In this document: one piece after another, positions 25,574 to 33,610 of the stretch
Layout: each line of letters starts with the position of its first letter
Numbering within the stretch: the first letter of the stretch is position 1
NCBI RefSeq assembly: GCF_003075395.1
Contig: NZ_QDFV01000003.1
Location: 558,685-622,684, forward strand
Reading direction: 5' to 3'
From: Microbacterium sp. TPD7012
Lineage (GTDB): Bacteria > Actinomycetota > Actinomycetes > Actinomycetales > Microbacteriaceae
Length of the DNA: 64,000 nucleotides
Program-made: the position numbers and the translations under genes
Notes under the pieces: generated by a model
Databases searched by the model: none
Seen by the model: the letters and a program-made list of their open reading frames with translations, nothing else
What the model was told of the DNA's origin: nothing

Positions 25574-26413
25574 TCACTCCGCGGGCGCGGTCACGAAGTC
25601 GATGAGCTCTTCGACGCGCCCCAGCAGCGCCGGCTCGAGGTCCCGGTAGGTCGTCACCTTCGAGAGGATGTGCTGCCACGCGCGCCCGGTGTCGCCCTGG
25701 GTCTCGTACGGCCAGCCGAACGCGCGGCAGATGCCGGTCTTCCAGTCGGTGCCGCGAGGGATCTCCGGCCACTTCGCGATGCCGAGGGCGCGCGGAGTCA
25801 CGCACTGCCACACGTCGACGAACGGATGCCCGACGATGCGCAGGTGGCGGCCGTGCGGACCGCGCGCCACGGCATCCGCGATGCGGGACTCCTTCGATCC
25901 GGGAACGAGGTGGTCGACGAGCACTCCGTAGCGGCGGCTCGCGCTCGGCGGTTCCGCGGCCAGCAGATCGTCGAGCAGGTCGACGCCCTGCAGGAACTCG
26001 ACGACGACGCCCTCGACGCGGAGGTCCGCGCCCCACACCTTCTCGACGAGCTCCGCGTCGTGCTTGCCCTCGACGAGGATGCGGCTGGGCAGCGCGACAC
26101 GTGCACGCTGATCGGCGACGACGAAGGATCCGGATGCCGTGCGCCGCGGACCCTGCTCCGACGCTGCGGGAACGACGAGTCGCACGGGAGCGCCGTCGAT
26201 CAGGAACCCACCGCCGAGCGGGAACAGCCGCTTTCGGCCGAGGCGGTCCTCGAGCTCCACGTTGCCGCCCTGCACACGGGTCACGGCGCCGCAGTAGCCG
26301 TCGTCCGCGACCTCGACCACGAGGTCGGTCTCGGCCGGCACCTGCGGCACCTTCTTCGCCCCGCGCTCACGCCAGCCCGCCGAGAGCACATCCGATCCGT
26401 ACCGGTCATCCAT
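25574..26413 (-). CDS. DUF3097 protein with TOPRIM-like segment
   Basis: This 279-residue soluble protein is of the actinobacterial DUF3097 family. An N-terminal barrel-like region (VVEVADDGYCGAVTRVQGGN) is followed by ILVEGKHDAELVEKVWG near residue 105 and GVLVDHLVPGSKESR near residue 157. This spacing resembles TOPRIM Glu and Asp motifs of RNase M5 or primases. The ATG at 26413 sits seven bases after TACGCT. A nucleic-acid role is suggested by the TOPRIM resemblance only. Confidence 0.8.
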   Translation of the reverse strand: MDDRYGSDVLSAGWRERGAKKVPQVPAETDLVVEVADDGYCGAVTRVQGGNVELEDRLGRKRLFPLGGGFLIDGAPVRLVVPAASEQGPRRTASGSFVVADQRARVALPSRILVEGKHDAELVEKVWGADLRVEGVVVEFLQGVDLLDDLLAAEPPSASRRYGVLVDHLVPGSKESRIADAVARGPHGRHLRIVGHPFVDVWQCVTPRALGIAKWPEIPRGTDWKTGICRAFGWPYETQGDTGRAWQHILSKVTTYRDLEPALLGRVEELIDFVTAPAE

Positions 26414-26420
26414 GCCTTCC

Positions 26421-26426
26421 AGCGTA
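26421..26426 (-). promoter_or_regulatory. -10 element TACGCT of the DUF3097 gene
   Basis: TACGCT followed by GGAAGGC and then ATG on the minus strand. The gap could also act as a minimal ribosome site if transcription starts a few bases earlier. Confidence 0.5.
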
Positions 26427-26491
26427 TGTGTCTCCGCTGATGGCGAACGGAGATCGGGCAAGGGATGCTGTCGCGTGTCGGCCTCTGTGCA

Positions 26492-26497
26492 TAGACT
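26492..26497 (+). promoter_or_regulatory. -10 element TAGACT of the TPM-domain gene
   Basis: TAGACT predicts a transcript starting near 26504. The leader would be about 30 bases, with GGAGGGAAA placed correctly before the ATG at 26536. Confidence 0.45.
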
Positions 26498-26535
26498 CGT
26501 GCCATGGGGCTCGGCTGCCGGTCGGAGGGAAAAGC

Positions 26536-28608
26536 ATGACGAAACGGTGGCTCACGCTGGCCGCGTTGACCGTGGCCGCGGTCGCAGGGGCGTTCTCCGC
26601 CTCCGCGGCATCCGCCACCGATCCGATCACGCTCGACTCCGGGTACGTCACCGACGACGCCGGGGTGCTGAGCTCCGCGCAAGAGGATGCCGTCGAGGCC
26701 CGTCTGACGGAATTGAGCGCGAACTCGAACGCCGACCTCTTCGTCGTCCTGGTCGACGACTTCTCCTCCCCCTCCGACAACGCCGAGTGGGCGGACACGG
26801 TCGCGCAGAACAACAACCTCGGCTCCGAGCAGTATCTGCTCGCGATCGCCGTGGAGGGCCGCAGCTACTACATCTCCGCCGCACCCGACGGCCCGCTGAG
26901 CGACAGCAAGCTCGACGACGTCGAGAACAAGATGGTGCCGCTCGCCTCGCAGAACGACTGGGTCGGGGCGATCACGCTCGCGGCCGACGAGATCCAGGGC
27001 GACGGCGGCGCGGGCGCTCTGCGCGTGGCGCTGATCATCGGCGCCGTCGTGGCGGCCGGCCTGCTCCTGTGGCTCGTCATCGCGCTCGTCCGCCGCTCGC
27101 GACGCGACGCCGAGGTGCGGCGGCGCGGCGCGATGCCCGAGACGCCCGACCCGAACGACCCGTTCTCCACTCTCACCGACGAGCAGGTCGAGACGCAGGC
27201 AGGGGTCGCTCTCGTGCAGGCCGACGATGCGATCACCTCGAGCAAGGAGGAGCTCGGATTCGCCGTCGCGCAGTTCGGCGAGGGCGCCACGGCTGAGTTC
27301 ACGCATGCCGTCGAGGCGGCGAAGGCGAAGATGTCCGAGGCCTTCGACCTCAAGCAGAAGCTCGACGACGAGATCGAGGACACGGTCCAGGACCGCCGGG
27401 CCTGGCACATCCGCATCATCCAGCTCGCCGACGAGATCGGCGACGTCCTGGAGGAGAACACCGAGGCCTTCGACGAGCTGCGCAAGCTCGAGCAGAACGC
27501 CCCTCAGGAGCTCGAGCGGGTTCGCGGCGAGCGGGCGGCCCTGGCACCCGTTCTCGCATCGGCCGCTCCCGCCCTGGCGGCGCTGTCGGCCTCGTACGAT
27601 CCCGCAGCGCTCAGCACCGTGTCGGACAATCCTGCTCACGCGCAGGAGCGCGCCACCCTCGCGGATCGCTCGATCGAGGCCGCACGCCAGGCGATCGCGG
27701 CCGGTCGATCCGGCGAAGCAGCATTCGCGATCCGCACCGCCGAGCAGTCGGTCGCGCAGTCGGCGCAGCTCGCTCAGGCCATCACGGCGCTCGGGCAGGA
27801 GCTCGCGACGATCGAGACCCAGGCGCAGGCGCTGATCGTCGAACTGCAGGGCGACATCGCCGCAGCCCAGCAGCTTCCGGATGCCGGCGGCACGATCGCC
27901 GCGGCCGCATCCGCGACGGCCCAGCAGGTGCAACTGGCGCAGACGCAGCTGGCCGGCGCGGGTCGCAACCCGCAGGCCGCGTTCGCGACGCTCACGGCTG
28001 CGAACGCGCAGATCGACGCCGCCCTCGCGCAGGGTCGGGAGACCGCAGAACGCGCCCGTCGGGTGCAGCAGGTCCTCGACCAGACCCTGACTCAGGCGAA
28101 CTCCGAGATCCGCGCGACGCGCGAGTACATCGAGACCCGCCGCGGCACGGTGGGCTCCACCGCGCGCACCCGCCTCGCCTCTGCCGAGGCCAGCCTGACG
28201 CAGGCGCAGAATCTGCGGGCGACGGATGCCGAGGCGGCACTGGCCGAGGCGAACCGCGCGGTCGAGCTGGTGCGCCAGGCGACCTACGCCGCTCAGTCCG
28301 ACGTGCAGTCCTACAGCTCCCCCTCCGCCGCGGACGACGGATGGGGAGGCGGGCTGTTCGGCGGCTCCGGCTCGTCGTCCGGCGGCTCGGGAATCGGTGG
28401 CGACATCCTCGGCGGCATCATCGGCGGACTCCTCTCCGGTGGCGGAGGCGGCGGAAGCTCCTCCCGCAGCAGCAGCTGGCGCTCCGGCGGGGGCGGCGGC
28501 TACCGCAGCTCCGGTTTCGGAGGAGGCTCCCGCAGCAGCTCGCGGAGCAGTTCCCGCAGCAGCAGCAGCAGCGGCCGCAGCGGTCGATCCGGAGGTAGGC
28601 GCTTCTGA
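26536..28608 (+). CDS. TPM-domain protein with coiled coils and Ser/Gly/Arg-rich tail
   Basis: This 690-residue envelope protein has a Sec signal peptide (residues 1-29), a TPM domain (LDSGYVTDDAGVLSSAQ through the NNNLGSEQYLLAIAVEGR region) and one TM helix near residues 165-185. A roughly 380-residue Ala/Gln/Glu-rich helical region, likely coiled coil, follows. The tail is low complexity: Gly-rich with repeated SRSS units, ending GGRRF. The TPM domain should lie outside the membrane and the coiled coil in the cytoplasm. It lies 58 bases upstream of pspA, an association reported for TPM proteins. Confidence 0.85.
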   Translation: MTKRWLTLAALTVAAVAGAFSASAASATDPITLDSGYVTDDAGVLSSAQEDAVEARLTELSANSNADLFVVLVDDFSSPSDNAEWADTVAQNNNLGSEQYLLAIAVEGRSYYISAAPDGPLSDSKLDDVENKMVPLASQNDWVGAITLAADEIQGDGGAGALRVALIIGAVVAAGLLLWLVIALVRRSRRDAEVRRRGAMPETPDPNDPFSTLTDEQVETQAGVALVQADDAITSSKEELGFAVAQFGEGATAEFTHAVEAAKAKMSEAFDLKQKLDDEIEDTVQDRRAWHIRIIQLADEIGDVLEENTEAFDELRKLEQNAPQELERVRGERAALAPVLASAAPALAALSASYDPAALSTVSDNPAHAQERATLADRSIEAARQAIAAGRSGEAAFAIRTAEQSVAQSAQLAQAITALGQELATIETQAQALIVELQGDIAAAQQLPDAGGTIAAAASATAQQVQLAQTQLAGAGRNPQAAFATLTAANAQIDAALAQGRETAERARRVQQVLDQTLTQANSEIRATREYIETRRGTVGSTARTRLASAEASLTQAQNLRATDAEAALAEANRAVELVRQATYAAQSDVQSYSSPSAADDGWGGGLFGGSGSSSGGSGIGGDILGGIIGGLLSGGGGGGSSSRSSSWRSGGGGGYRSSGFGGGSRSSSRSSSRSSSSSGRSGRSGGRRF

Positions 28609-28666
28609 TCCGCACATCGACAGGTACCCCAGGCTCACGACTCCGTCCCTCTGAAAGGAATCACGC

Positions 28667-29410
28667 ATGACCAAGCAGTCCATCTTCGGACGTATCTCGA
28701 CCCTCGTCCGCGCGAACATCAACTCGCTCCTCGACTCTGCCGAAGACCCGCAGAAGATGATCGATCAGCTCGTTCGCGACTACACGAACAGCATCGCCGA
28801 CGCCGAGTCCGCGATCGCCGAGACCATCGGCAACCTGCGCCTGCTCGAGCGCGATCACGAAGAAGACGTCCAGGCGGCCACCGAGTGGGGCAACAAGGCT
28901 CTCGCCGCCAGCCGCAAGGCCGACGAGATGCGCACGACCGGCAACGCCGCGGACGCCGACAAGTTCGACAACCTCGCGAAGATCGCGCTGCAGCGCCAGA
29001 TCAGCGCCGAGCGCGAGGCGACCGGCGCCGAGCCGCAGATCGCCGCGCAGACCGAGATCGTCGACAAGCTCAAGAGCGGCCTCAACGGCATGAAGGACAA
29101 GCTCGGCGAGCTGAAGAACAAGCGCAGCGAGCTGCTCGCCCGTGCCAAGGTCGCCGAGGCGCAGACCAAGGTGCAGGACGCCGTCGGTTCGATCAACGTC
29201 CTCGACCCCACCAGCGAGCTCGGGCGCTTCGAAGACAAGGTCCGCCGCCAGGAGGCCATCGCCCAGGGCAAGATCGAGCTTGCGGCCTCCAGCCTCGACG
29301 CGCAGTTCGAGAGCCTGGAAGACCTCGGCGAGCTGACCGAGGTCGAGGCGCGCCTCGCCGAGCTCAAGGCCGGCGGCACCGCGCCGCGCCAGGCCATCGA
29401 AGGCTCCTGA
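28667..29410 (+). CDS. pspA: Phage shock protein A (PspA/IM30 family)
   Basis: This 247-residue, almost wholly alpha-helical protein is a bacterial ESCRT-III-like membrane-remodelling factor. It begins with an amphipathic helix (IFGRISTLVRANINSLLDSAEDP), keeps the DPQKMIDQLVRDY motif, and has long heptad helices to residue 220. GAAAGGA precedes the ATG. It acts at the inner membrane leaflet under envelope stress. The nearby TPM-domain protein may anchor or regulate it. Confidence 0.93.
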   Translation: MTKQSIFGRISTLVRANINSLLDSAEDPQKMIDQLVRDYTNSIADAESAIAETIGNLRLLERDHEEDVQAATEWGNKALAASRKADEMRTTGNAADADKFDNLAKIALQRQISAEREATGAEPQIAAQTEIVDKLKSGLNGMKDKLGELKNKRSELLARAKVAEAQTKVQDAVGSINVLDPTSELGRFEDKVRRQEAIAQGKIELAASSLDAQFESLEDLGELTEVEARLAELKAGGTAPRQAIEGS

Positions 29411-29417
29411 CACACCC

Positions 29418-29456
29418 CGCCGATGCCCCGGACACCACTCGTCCGGGGCATCGGCG
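29418..29456 (+). terminator. 15-bp perfect hairpin after pspA
   Basis: Bases 29418-29432 pair perfectly with 29442-29456, with a 9-base loop, and CTTTCT follows. It lies eight bases after the pspA stop. Confidence 0.8.
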
Positions 29457-29478
29457 CTTTCTCCCCCGGAGGCAACCC

Positions 29479-30282
29479 ATGGTGCGATTCCTCGTCGTCC
29501 CGCAGTGGCAGGGCTCGCCCGCACCGCGCGCGATGCTCCTCGTCGACGGCGCCTCCGCGATCGCCGGCGACCTTCCGCGCGCGGCGACGACCCTGCTCGA
29601 TGTGCCCGTCGAAGCCGGAGAGTCACTCGGCACCGGCGTCCGTCGCCTGAGCGCGCTGCTGCGCACTCGCGAACTGGTGCGCGAGCATCTGCAGGAGGAC
29701 ACCGTCATCATCGGCGGCGACTGCAGCGTCACCGTCGCGGCCCTCGCGGCGCTGCCGGGCGGAACGGATGACCTCGCGGTGGTGTGGTGCGATGCGCACG
29801 GCGACCTCCACACGCCGGAGACCTCGCCATCCGGAGCCTTCTCCGGCATGGCCCTGCGCGCCGTGCTCGGGCAGGGAGAGGAGCAGATCGTGCTCTCCCC
29901 CGGCATCCCGCGCGATCGCATCGTCACGGTCGGCATGCGCGACGTCGATGACGCGGAGGTCGACCAGCTCGACACGCTCACACAGCTCTCCGTCGACGAC
30001 CTCGCGCGCACCGATGCGCTGGCCGAGGCCATCAGCGCGACGGGAGCGGCCCACGTCTGGGTGCACATCGACGTCGACGTGCTCGATCCCTCGGATCTCG
30101 CCGGAGTCTCCTCCGCCGCTCCCTTCGGCGTCTCCCCCGCAATCCTCAGCGCGGCGATCCGTCGGCTGCGGGAACAGGTTCCGCTCGCGGGCGCCACCAT
30201 CTCCGGTTTCGCACCTCGCTCCCCGGCGGATGCGGTCGACGATCTGGGCGCCCTTCTCCGCCTGGTCGGGGCTGTCGCGTGA
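29479..30282 (+). CDS. Arginase/agmatinase (ureohydrolase) family protein
   Basis: This roughly 267-residue metallohydrolase has the binuclear Mn motifs GGDCS (near residue 77), WCDAHGDLH (near 99) and HIDVDVLDPS (near 196). In canonical arginases the first reads GGDHS; Cys here replaces a metal-ligand His, as in some formiminoglutamase-like members, so substrate cannot be assumed to be arginine. GGAGG precedes the ATG at 29479; the frame is open upstream but antisense-like. Its stop overlaps the next gene (GTGA). Confidence 0.82.
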   Translation: MVRFLVVPQWQGSPAPRAMLLVDGASAIAGDLPRAATTLLDVPVEAGESLGTGVRRLSALLRTRELVREHLQEDTVIIGGDCSVTVAALAALPGGTDDLAVVWCDAHGDLHTPETSPSGAFSGMALRAVLGQGEEQIVLSPGIPRDRIVTVGMRDVDDAEVDQLDTLTQLSVDDLARTDALAEAISATGAAHVWVHIDVDVLDPSDLAGVSSAAPFGVSPAILSAAIRRLREQVPLAGATISGFAPRSPADAVDDLGALLRLVGAVA

Positions 30283-30716
30283 CCGCGGACTGGAAGCCGA
30301 CCGCGGAGGCGGCACTCGCCCGCGGGCGACGATTCGATCGCCGCATCCCCTCGTTCCTGCTGCGTTCGCCGATCAGCCGCGTCGGCTACTGGTGGGGCAC
30401 GGGAGTCGGCTGGCTCTGGGGCTCGCTGTGGAGCACGGGCCCGGTCGAGCGCCGTGCGGGTCTCTGGATCTTCCAGGGCATGCCGAGATGGACCTTCAAC
30501 CGCGGCGGAGTGTGCGTCGGCGGATGCTTCCTCACGGGTGACACGCGTCCGACGGACGCGGTGCTCCGTCACGAGGCGGTGCACAAGGAGCAGTGGCTGC
30601 GCTACGGCTTCCTGATGCCGCTGCTGTACCTGTTCGCGGGACGCGACCCGCTGCGCAACCGCTTCGAGATCGAGGCGGGCCTGGAGGACGGCAACTACGT
30701 GCGCCGCGCGCGCTGA
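30279..30716 (+). CDS. Small HExxH-containing protein (145 aa)
   Basis: This protein has an N-terminal basic stretch, Trp/Gly-rich segments (VGYWWGTGVGWLWGSLW), a two-Cys loop (GVCVGGCFLTGD), and then HEAVHKEQW near residues 94-102. The sequence RFEIEAGLEDG follows about 28 residues later. HExxH plus a downstream Glu is the zincin metalloprotease layout. It is coupled to the arginase-family gene by a GTGA overlap. I recall relatives annotated as Fe-S oxidoreductases, but the two Cys here do not support a cluster. Peptidase activity is untested inference. Confidence 0.6.
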   Translation: MTADWKPTAEAALARGRRFDRRIPSFLLRSPISRVGYWWGTGVGWLWGSLWSTGPVERRAGLWIFQGMPRWTFNRGGVCVGGCFLTGDTRPTDAVLRHEAVHKEQWLRYGFLMPLLYLFAGRDPLRNRFEIEAGLEDGNYVRRAR

Positions 30717-30720
30717 CGGA

Positions 30721-31191
30721 TCAGCGGTCGGCGGGCAGCAGTCCGAAGCGCTCGGGAGCGTGGATGAGCGCGGGCTCGATGTCGAGCGTGTGCGTCAGGT
30801 GATCCACGATGTCCGCCGTGCCGAGGTAGCCCCCGAGAAGCGTGACGTGCGTCTGGATCTCGTCGTCGCACATCATCTCGTCGGCCCATGCGCAGGTGGC
30901 GCGAGCGAGGGCCTGTCCTGGTGCGCACGAGCGCCCGGAGCCCGGTGCGCCGGACCGCTGTCCGCGAGCGAGCCACGTGACGGTCATGCGTCCGGGAGCC
31001 TCGACCACGCCGATGTCGGATGCGTCGGGGACCTCGATGAAGATGCGGCCGGATGCGCACAGAGGAAGAGTGGCCAGGAACATCTCGAGGTCGGCGAGCG
31101 AGTGCTCGTCAGCGGTCACCAGGTGGTGCGCACGGCGTCGCGCTTCGCGGCGCTGGGCACGCGTGCTGCGGAGCTCGAGGGAGGTGTTCAT
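30721..31191 (-). CDS. Stand-alone C-terminal domain of siderophore-interacting protein
   Basis: This 156-residue protein matches the NAD(P)-binding half of siderophore-interacting ferric reductases (HHLVTADEHSLADLEMFLATLP, RIFIEVPDASDI, VTWLARG). The flavin-binding N-terminal domain is absent. It carries four Cys/Asp-rich residues in TCAWADEMMCDDE. The ATG at 31191 follows GGAG by five bases. An iron box overlaps the promoter, so expression should rise in iron limitation. It may work with a separate flavoprotein or act as a regulator. Confidence 0.75.
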   Translation of the reverse strand: MNTSLELRSTRAQRREARRRAHHLVTADEHSLADLEMFLATLPLCASGRIFIEVPDASDIGVVEAPGRMTVTWLARGQRSGAPGSGRSCAPGQALARATCAWADEMMCDDEIQTHVTLLGGYLGTADIVDHLTHTLDIEPALIHAPERFGLLPADR

Positions 31192-31200
31192 GGTGTCTCC

Positions 31201-31206
31201 ATCGTA
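31201..31206 (-). promoter_or_regulatory. -10 element TACGAT of the SIP-domain gene
   Basis: TACGAT on the minus strand lies nine bases before the ATG at 31191. A 17-base spacer puts the -35 inside the iron box. Confidence 0.5.
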
Positions 31207-31214
31207 CACCAAGT

Positions 31215-31233
31215 GAAGGCTTGCCTAACCTTC
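31215..31233 (-). promoter_or_regulatory. DtxR/IdeR-type iron box
   Basis: The 19-bp site, read on the minus strand, is GAAGGTTAGGCAAGCCTTC. It matches 13 of 19 positions of the consensus TTAGGTTAGGCTAACCTAA, including the AGGTTAGGC core. It overlaps the predicted -35 of the SIP-domain gene and also the stop codon of the tyrosine phosphatase gene. Repression by an iron-loaded DtxR-family protein is expected. Confidence 0.75.
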
Positions 31234-31935
31234 CTCGACGAGTGCCTTCTTCAGAGCTGCCAGCTCGGCATCCGTCATCCCGTTCGCACGCAGATAACCG
31301 GCTGCCGAACCCCAGCGCTCGTCGACCTGCTCCAGCAGCGCACGCATCACGGGCGCCGGCGACTGCGTCGCGAGGGCGACGGCGTGCACCGCCTCGGGAT
31401 GCTGCGACCGGAGGTAGTCCGCGATGCGCTGCGACCGCTGCGCCGGCAGCTGCGACTCCGTGAGCGCGTAGTCGGCGATCACAGCCTCGCGATCAGCGCC
31501 GACGGCGGACAGCGCGAGCGCGACGGTCACGCCCGTCCGGTCCTTGCCCACAGTGCAGTGCACGAGCGTCGGCTTGCCCTCGGCGATGATCCGGATGGCG
31601 TCGACCAGACGCTCCCCGCTCTCCTCGAGCAGGTGCAGGTAGAGGTCGTCGAGGCTCGTGTCCGCCTCGAAGAACGAGCGCACCGACCCAAGGAACAGCG
31701 GAAGGTGCGTGGTCTCCGGGCCCTCGATCTCGGTCGGCTCCGCCGCGACCTCTTCGCCGTCGCGCAGATCGACGATGTGCTGGATGCTGCTCTGCAGCGC
31801 GGTCGCACCGCGGGGCGTCGCACCCGACAGCTGCCCGGATCGCAGCAGCACGCCCGAGCGGATCCGTCCGCCCTCCGCGGGGATGCCGCCGACGTCGCGG
31901 ACGTTGTTGACGCCGTCGATGTCGAGGATCGTCAT
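31225..31935 (-). CDS. Tyrosine-protein phosphatase, DSP-like (Y_phosphatase3)
   Basis: This 236-residue phosphatase has the P-loop HCTVGKDRTG near residue 128. It has the N-terminal NVRDVGG signature typical of bacterial dual-specificity or phosphoinositide phosphatases related to MptpB. No signal peptide is visible. The ATG overlaps the stop of the AhpD-like gene (ATGA), so the two are co-translated. Substrates may be phosphotyrosine proteins or phosphoinositides. Confidence 0.88.
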   Translation of the reverse strand: MTILDIDGVNNVRDVGGIPAEGGRIRSGVLLRSGQLSGATPRGATALQSSIQHIVDLRDGEEVAAEPTEIEGPETTHLPLFLGSVRSFFEADTSLDDLYLHLLEESGERLVDAIRIIAEGKPTLVHCTVGKDRTGVTVALALSAVGADREAVIADYALTESQLPAQRSQRIADYLRSQHPEAVHAVALATQSPAPVMRALLEQVDERWGSAAGYLRANGMTDAELAALKKALVEEG

Positions 31936-32408
31936 GCCTGCGCCTGCGGGGTACGAGGCGGCACCGGGTAGCGTCCGGCGATGACGATGCGGTTGAAGGC
32001 GTTGATGGAGACGCATGCCCAGCTCAGTGCCGCGTACTCCTTCTCGGTGAACACGCTCCCCACCAGGTCGTAGACCTCGTCGGACACACCGTCGTCGGCG
32101 ATGAAGGTGAACGCCTCGGCGAGCTCGAGCGCTGCGCGCTCCCGGTCGCTGAACACGCCGCTCTCACGCCAGACCGGGATCTGGGTGATCGTGTCGGTGT
32201 CGAGACCGGCCTTGAGCGCCCGATCGACGTGGAGTCGGGCGCAGTAGCTGCATCCGTTCAGCTGCGAGCAGTGGATCATGACGATCTCCTTGAGTCGATC
32301 GTCGATGCCGTTGGCGGCGCAGATGTCGCCGACCGTCCTCGCGAACGCGTCGAGCGCCTGATACGCCGCCGGCTCGGTCTTGGAAAGGTGCACGCGCGTC
32401 TCGCTCAT
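31932..32408 (-). CDS. Carboxymuconolactone decarboxylase / AhpD-like protein
   Basis: This 158-residue protein has the AhpD-type redox motif CSYCARLH (CxxC plus His) near residue 53 within a helical fold, and a C-terminal NRIVIAGRYPVPP segment. Members with CxxC act as peroxide reductases or thiol-redox partners rather than decarboxylases. It is the first gene of a two-gene unit with the phosphatase. Confidence 0.85.
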   Translation of the reverse strand: MSETRVHLSKTEPAAYQALDAFARTVGDICAANGIDDRLKEIVMIHCSQLNGCSYCARLHVDRALKAGLDTDTITQIPVWRESGVFSDRERAALELAEAFTFIADDGVSDEVYDLVGSVFTEKEYAALSWACVSINAFNRIVIAGRYPVPPRTPQAQA

Positions 32409-32414
32409 GTCTCC

Positions 32415-32420
32415 ATGATA
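32415..32420 (-). promoter_or_regulatory. -10 element TATCAT of the AhpD-like gene
   Basis: TATCAT, GGAGAC, ATG on the minus strand. The GGAG in the gap could aid initiation if transcription starts slightly earlier. Confidence 0.5.
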
Positions 32421-32578
32421 TTCGTCGCGCGAACAGGGCGCCCTCGGTCATCGACAGGCGGTGAAATGCGAAATGCTCAGCACCAAGAAGGATGCCTAGT
32501 GAATATGTCCGTAGATGTCCGCACATTGCTTGTCATATCGCTCCGCAATTTCCTGCCGCCGAATCCGAGGAGCAGAAT

Positions 32579-33517
32579 ATGGACGTGGCGATCGACATCA
32601 CCGAGTTCAGCTATCTTCCCGCACAGGCCGAAGCCCTGGGCGTCCCTCTCCCCCCGGTCGAGCGCGTGACGCTCCCCCTCCCCGGTGGTCGCACAGTGAG
32701 CGCGCTACGCTTTGGGATCGAGGCACCACGGGTCACGCTTCTGCACGGCGCCGGGCTGAACGCGCACACCTGGGACACCACCTCGCTCGCCCTGCAGCAG
32801 CCGCTGCTCGCGATCGACCTGGCCGGCCACGGAGACTCCTCCTGGCGGACCGACGCCGACTACACTCCGCGCACGCTCGCCGTCGACGTCGCCGCTGCCC
32901 TCGATGCCTGGACCGCACAGCCCCAGCTCGTCGTCGGGCAGTCTCTCGGCGGGCTCACCGGCGCGGCCCTCGCCGCGGCTCGACCGGATCTCGTGTCGGA
33001 GCTCGTCGTGGTCGACATCACCCCGGGCATCGACGTCAGCGCCGGGCCCGCCGCGCTGCGCGCCTTCTACGAAGGGCCCACCGACTTCGCCACTCGCGAT
33101 GAGCTCGTCGACAAGGCGATGTCCCTCGGCTTCGGGGGCACCCGACCGGAGACCGAGCGCGGCGTCTTCCTCAACACCCGCGTGCGGCCGGACGGGCGCA
33201 TCGAGTGGAAGCACCACTTCGCACATCTCGCTGCTCGAGCGCTCGCTGCCCACGATCCGGGATCGGCCGTCGCCCCCTCCGCGCTGCACGAGACCGGCTG
33301 GGACGACCTGACGGCCGTACGCGCCCCGATCACGCTGGTGCGCGCCACCCGCGGCTTCGTCAGCGAGGCGGATGCCGCGGAGCTGCAGCGCCGCATCCCC
33401 GAGGCGCGCGTGGTCGTCGTCGACGCCACCCACAACGTGCAGGAGACGGCGCCGACGTCGCTCGCCGACCTCGTCGTCTCCGCCGCAGCCGGCACCTCCC
33501 CCGGCACCGGTTTGTGA
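32579..33517 (+). CDS. Alpha/beta hydrolase
   Basis: This 312-residue alpha/beta-fold hydrolase has the nucleophile elbow GQSLGG near residue 119 and the oxyanion segment LHGAGLNAHTW near residue 51. A late Asp (VVVDATHNV region) and His of THNVQ complete a triad. GAGGAG lies before the ATG at 32579; the upstream 120 bases are noticeably more AT-rich and probably hold the promoter. It is followed 93 bases later by a peptide-type ABC importer, so a role on imported oligomers or esters is possible. Confidence 0.85.
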   Translation: MDVAIDITEFSYLPAQAEALGVPLPPVERVTLPLPGGRTVSALRFGIEAPRVTLLHGAGLNAHTWDTTSLALQQPLLAIDLAGHGDSSWRTDADYTPRTLAVDVAAALDAWTAQPQLVVGQSLGGLTGAALAAARPDLVSELVVVDITPGIDVSAGPAALRAFYEGPTDFATRDELVDKAMSLGFGGTRPETERGVFLNTRVRPDGRIEWKHHFAHLAARALAAHDPGSAVAPSALHETGWDDLTAVRAPITLVRATRGFVSEADAAELQRRIPEARVVVVDATHNVQETAPTSLADLVVSAAAGTSPGTGL

Positions 33518-33610
33518 CGATTCGTTCCGCATCCGCCCCGCATCCCTCCCGCCATCCCTAGGCTCGATCCAACGGCACACAGCAACTGCCGCACCGAGAG
33601 GAAACGCCTC

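Noticed and set aside
28500..28600. Tandem AGC/CGC-rich codons at the end of the TPM-domain gene considered as a microsatellite or CRISPR-like repeat
   Set aside because: They encode an irregular Ser/Arg/Gly tail, with no spacer structure or constant repeat unit.
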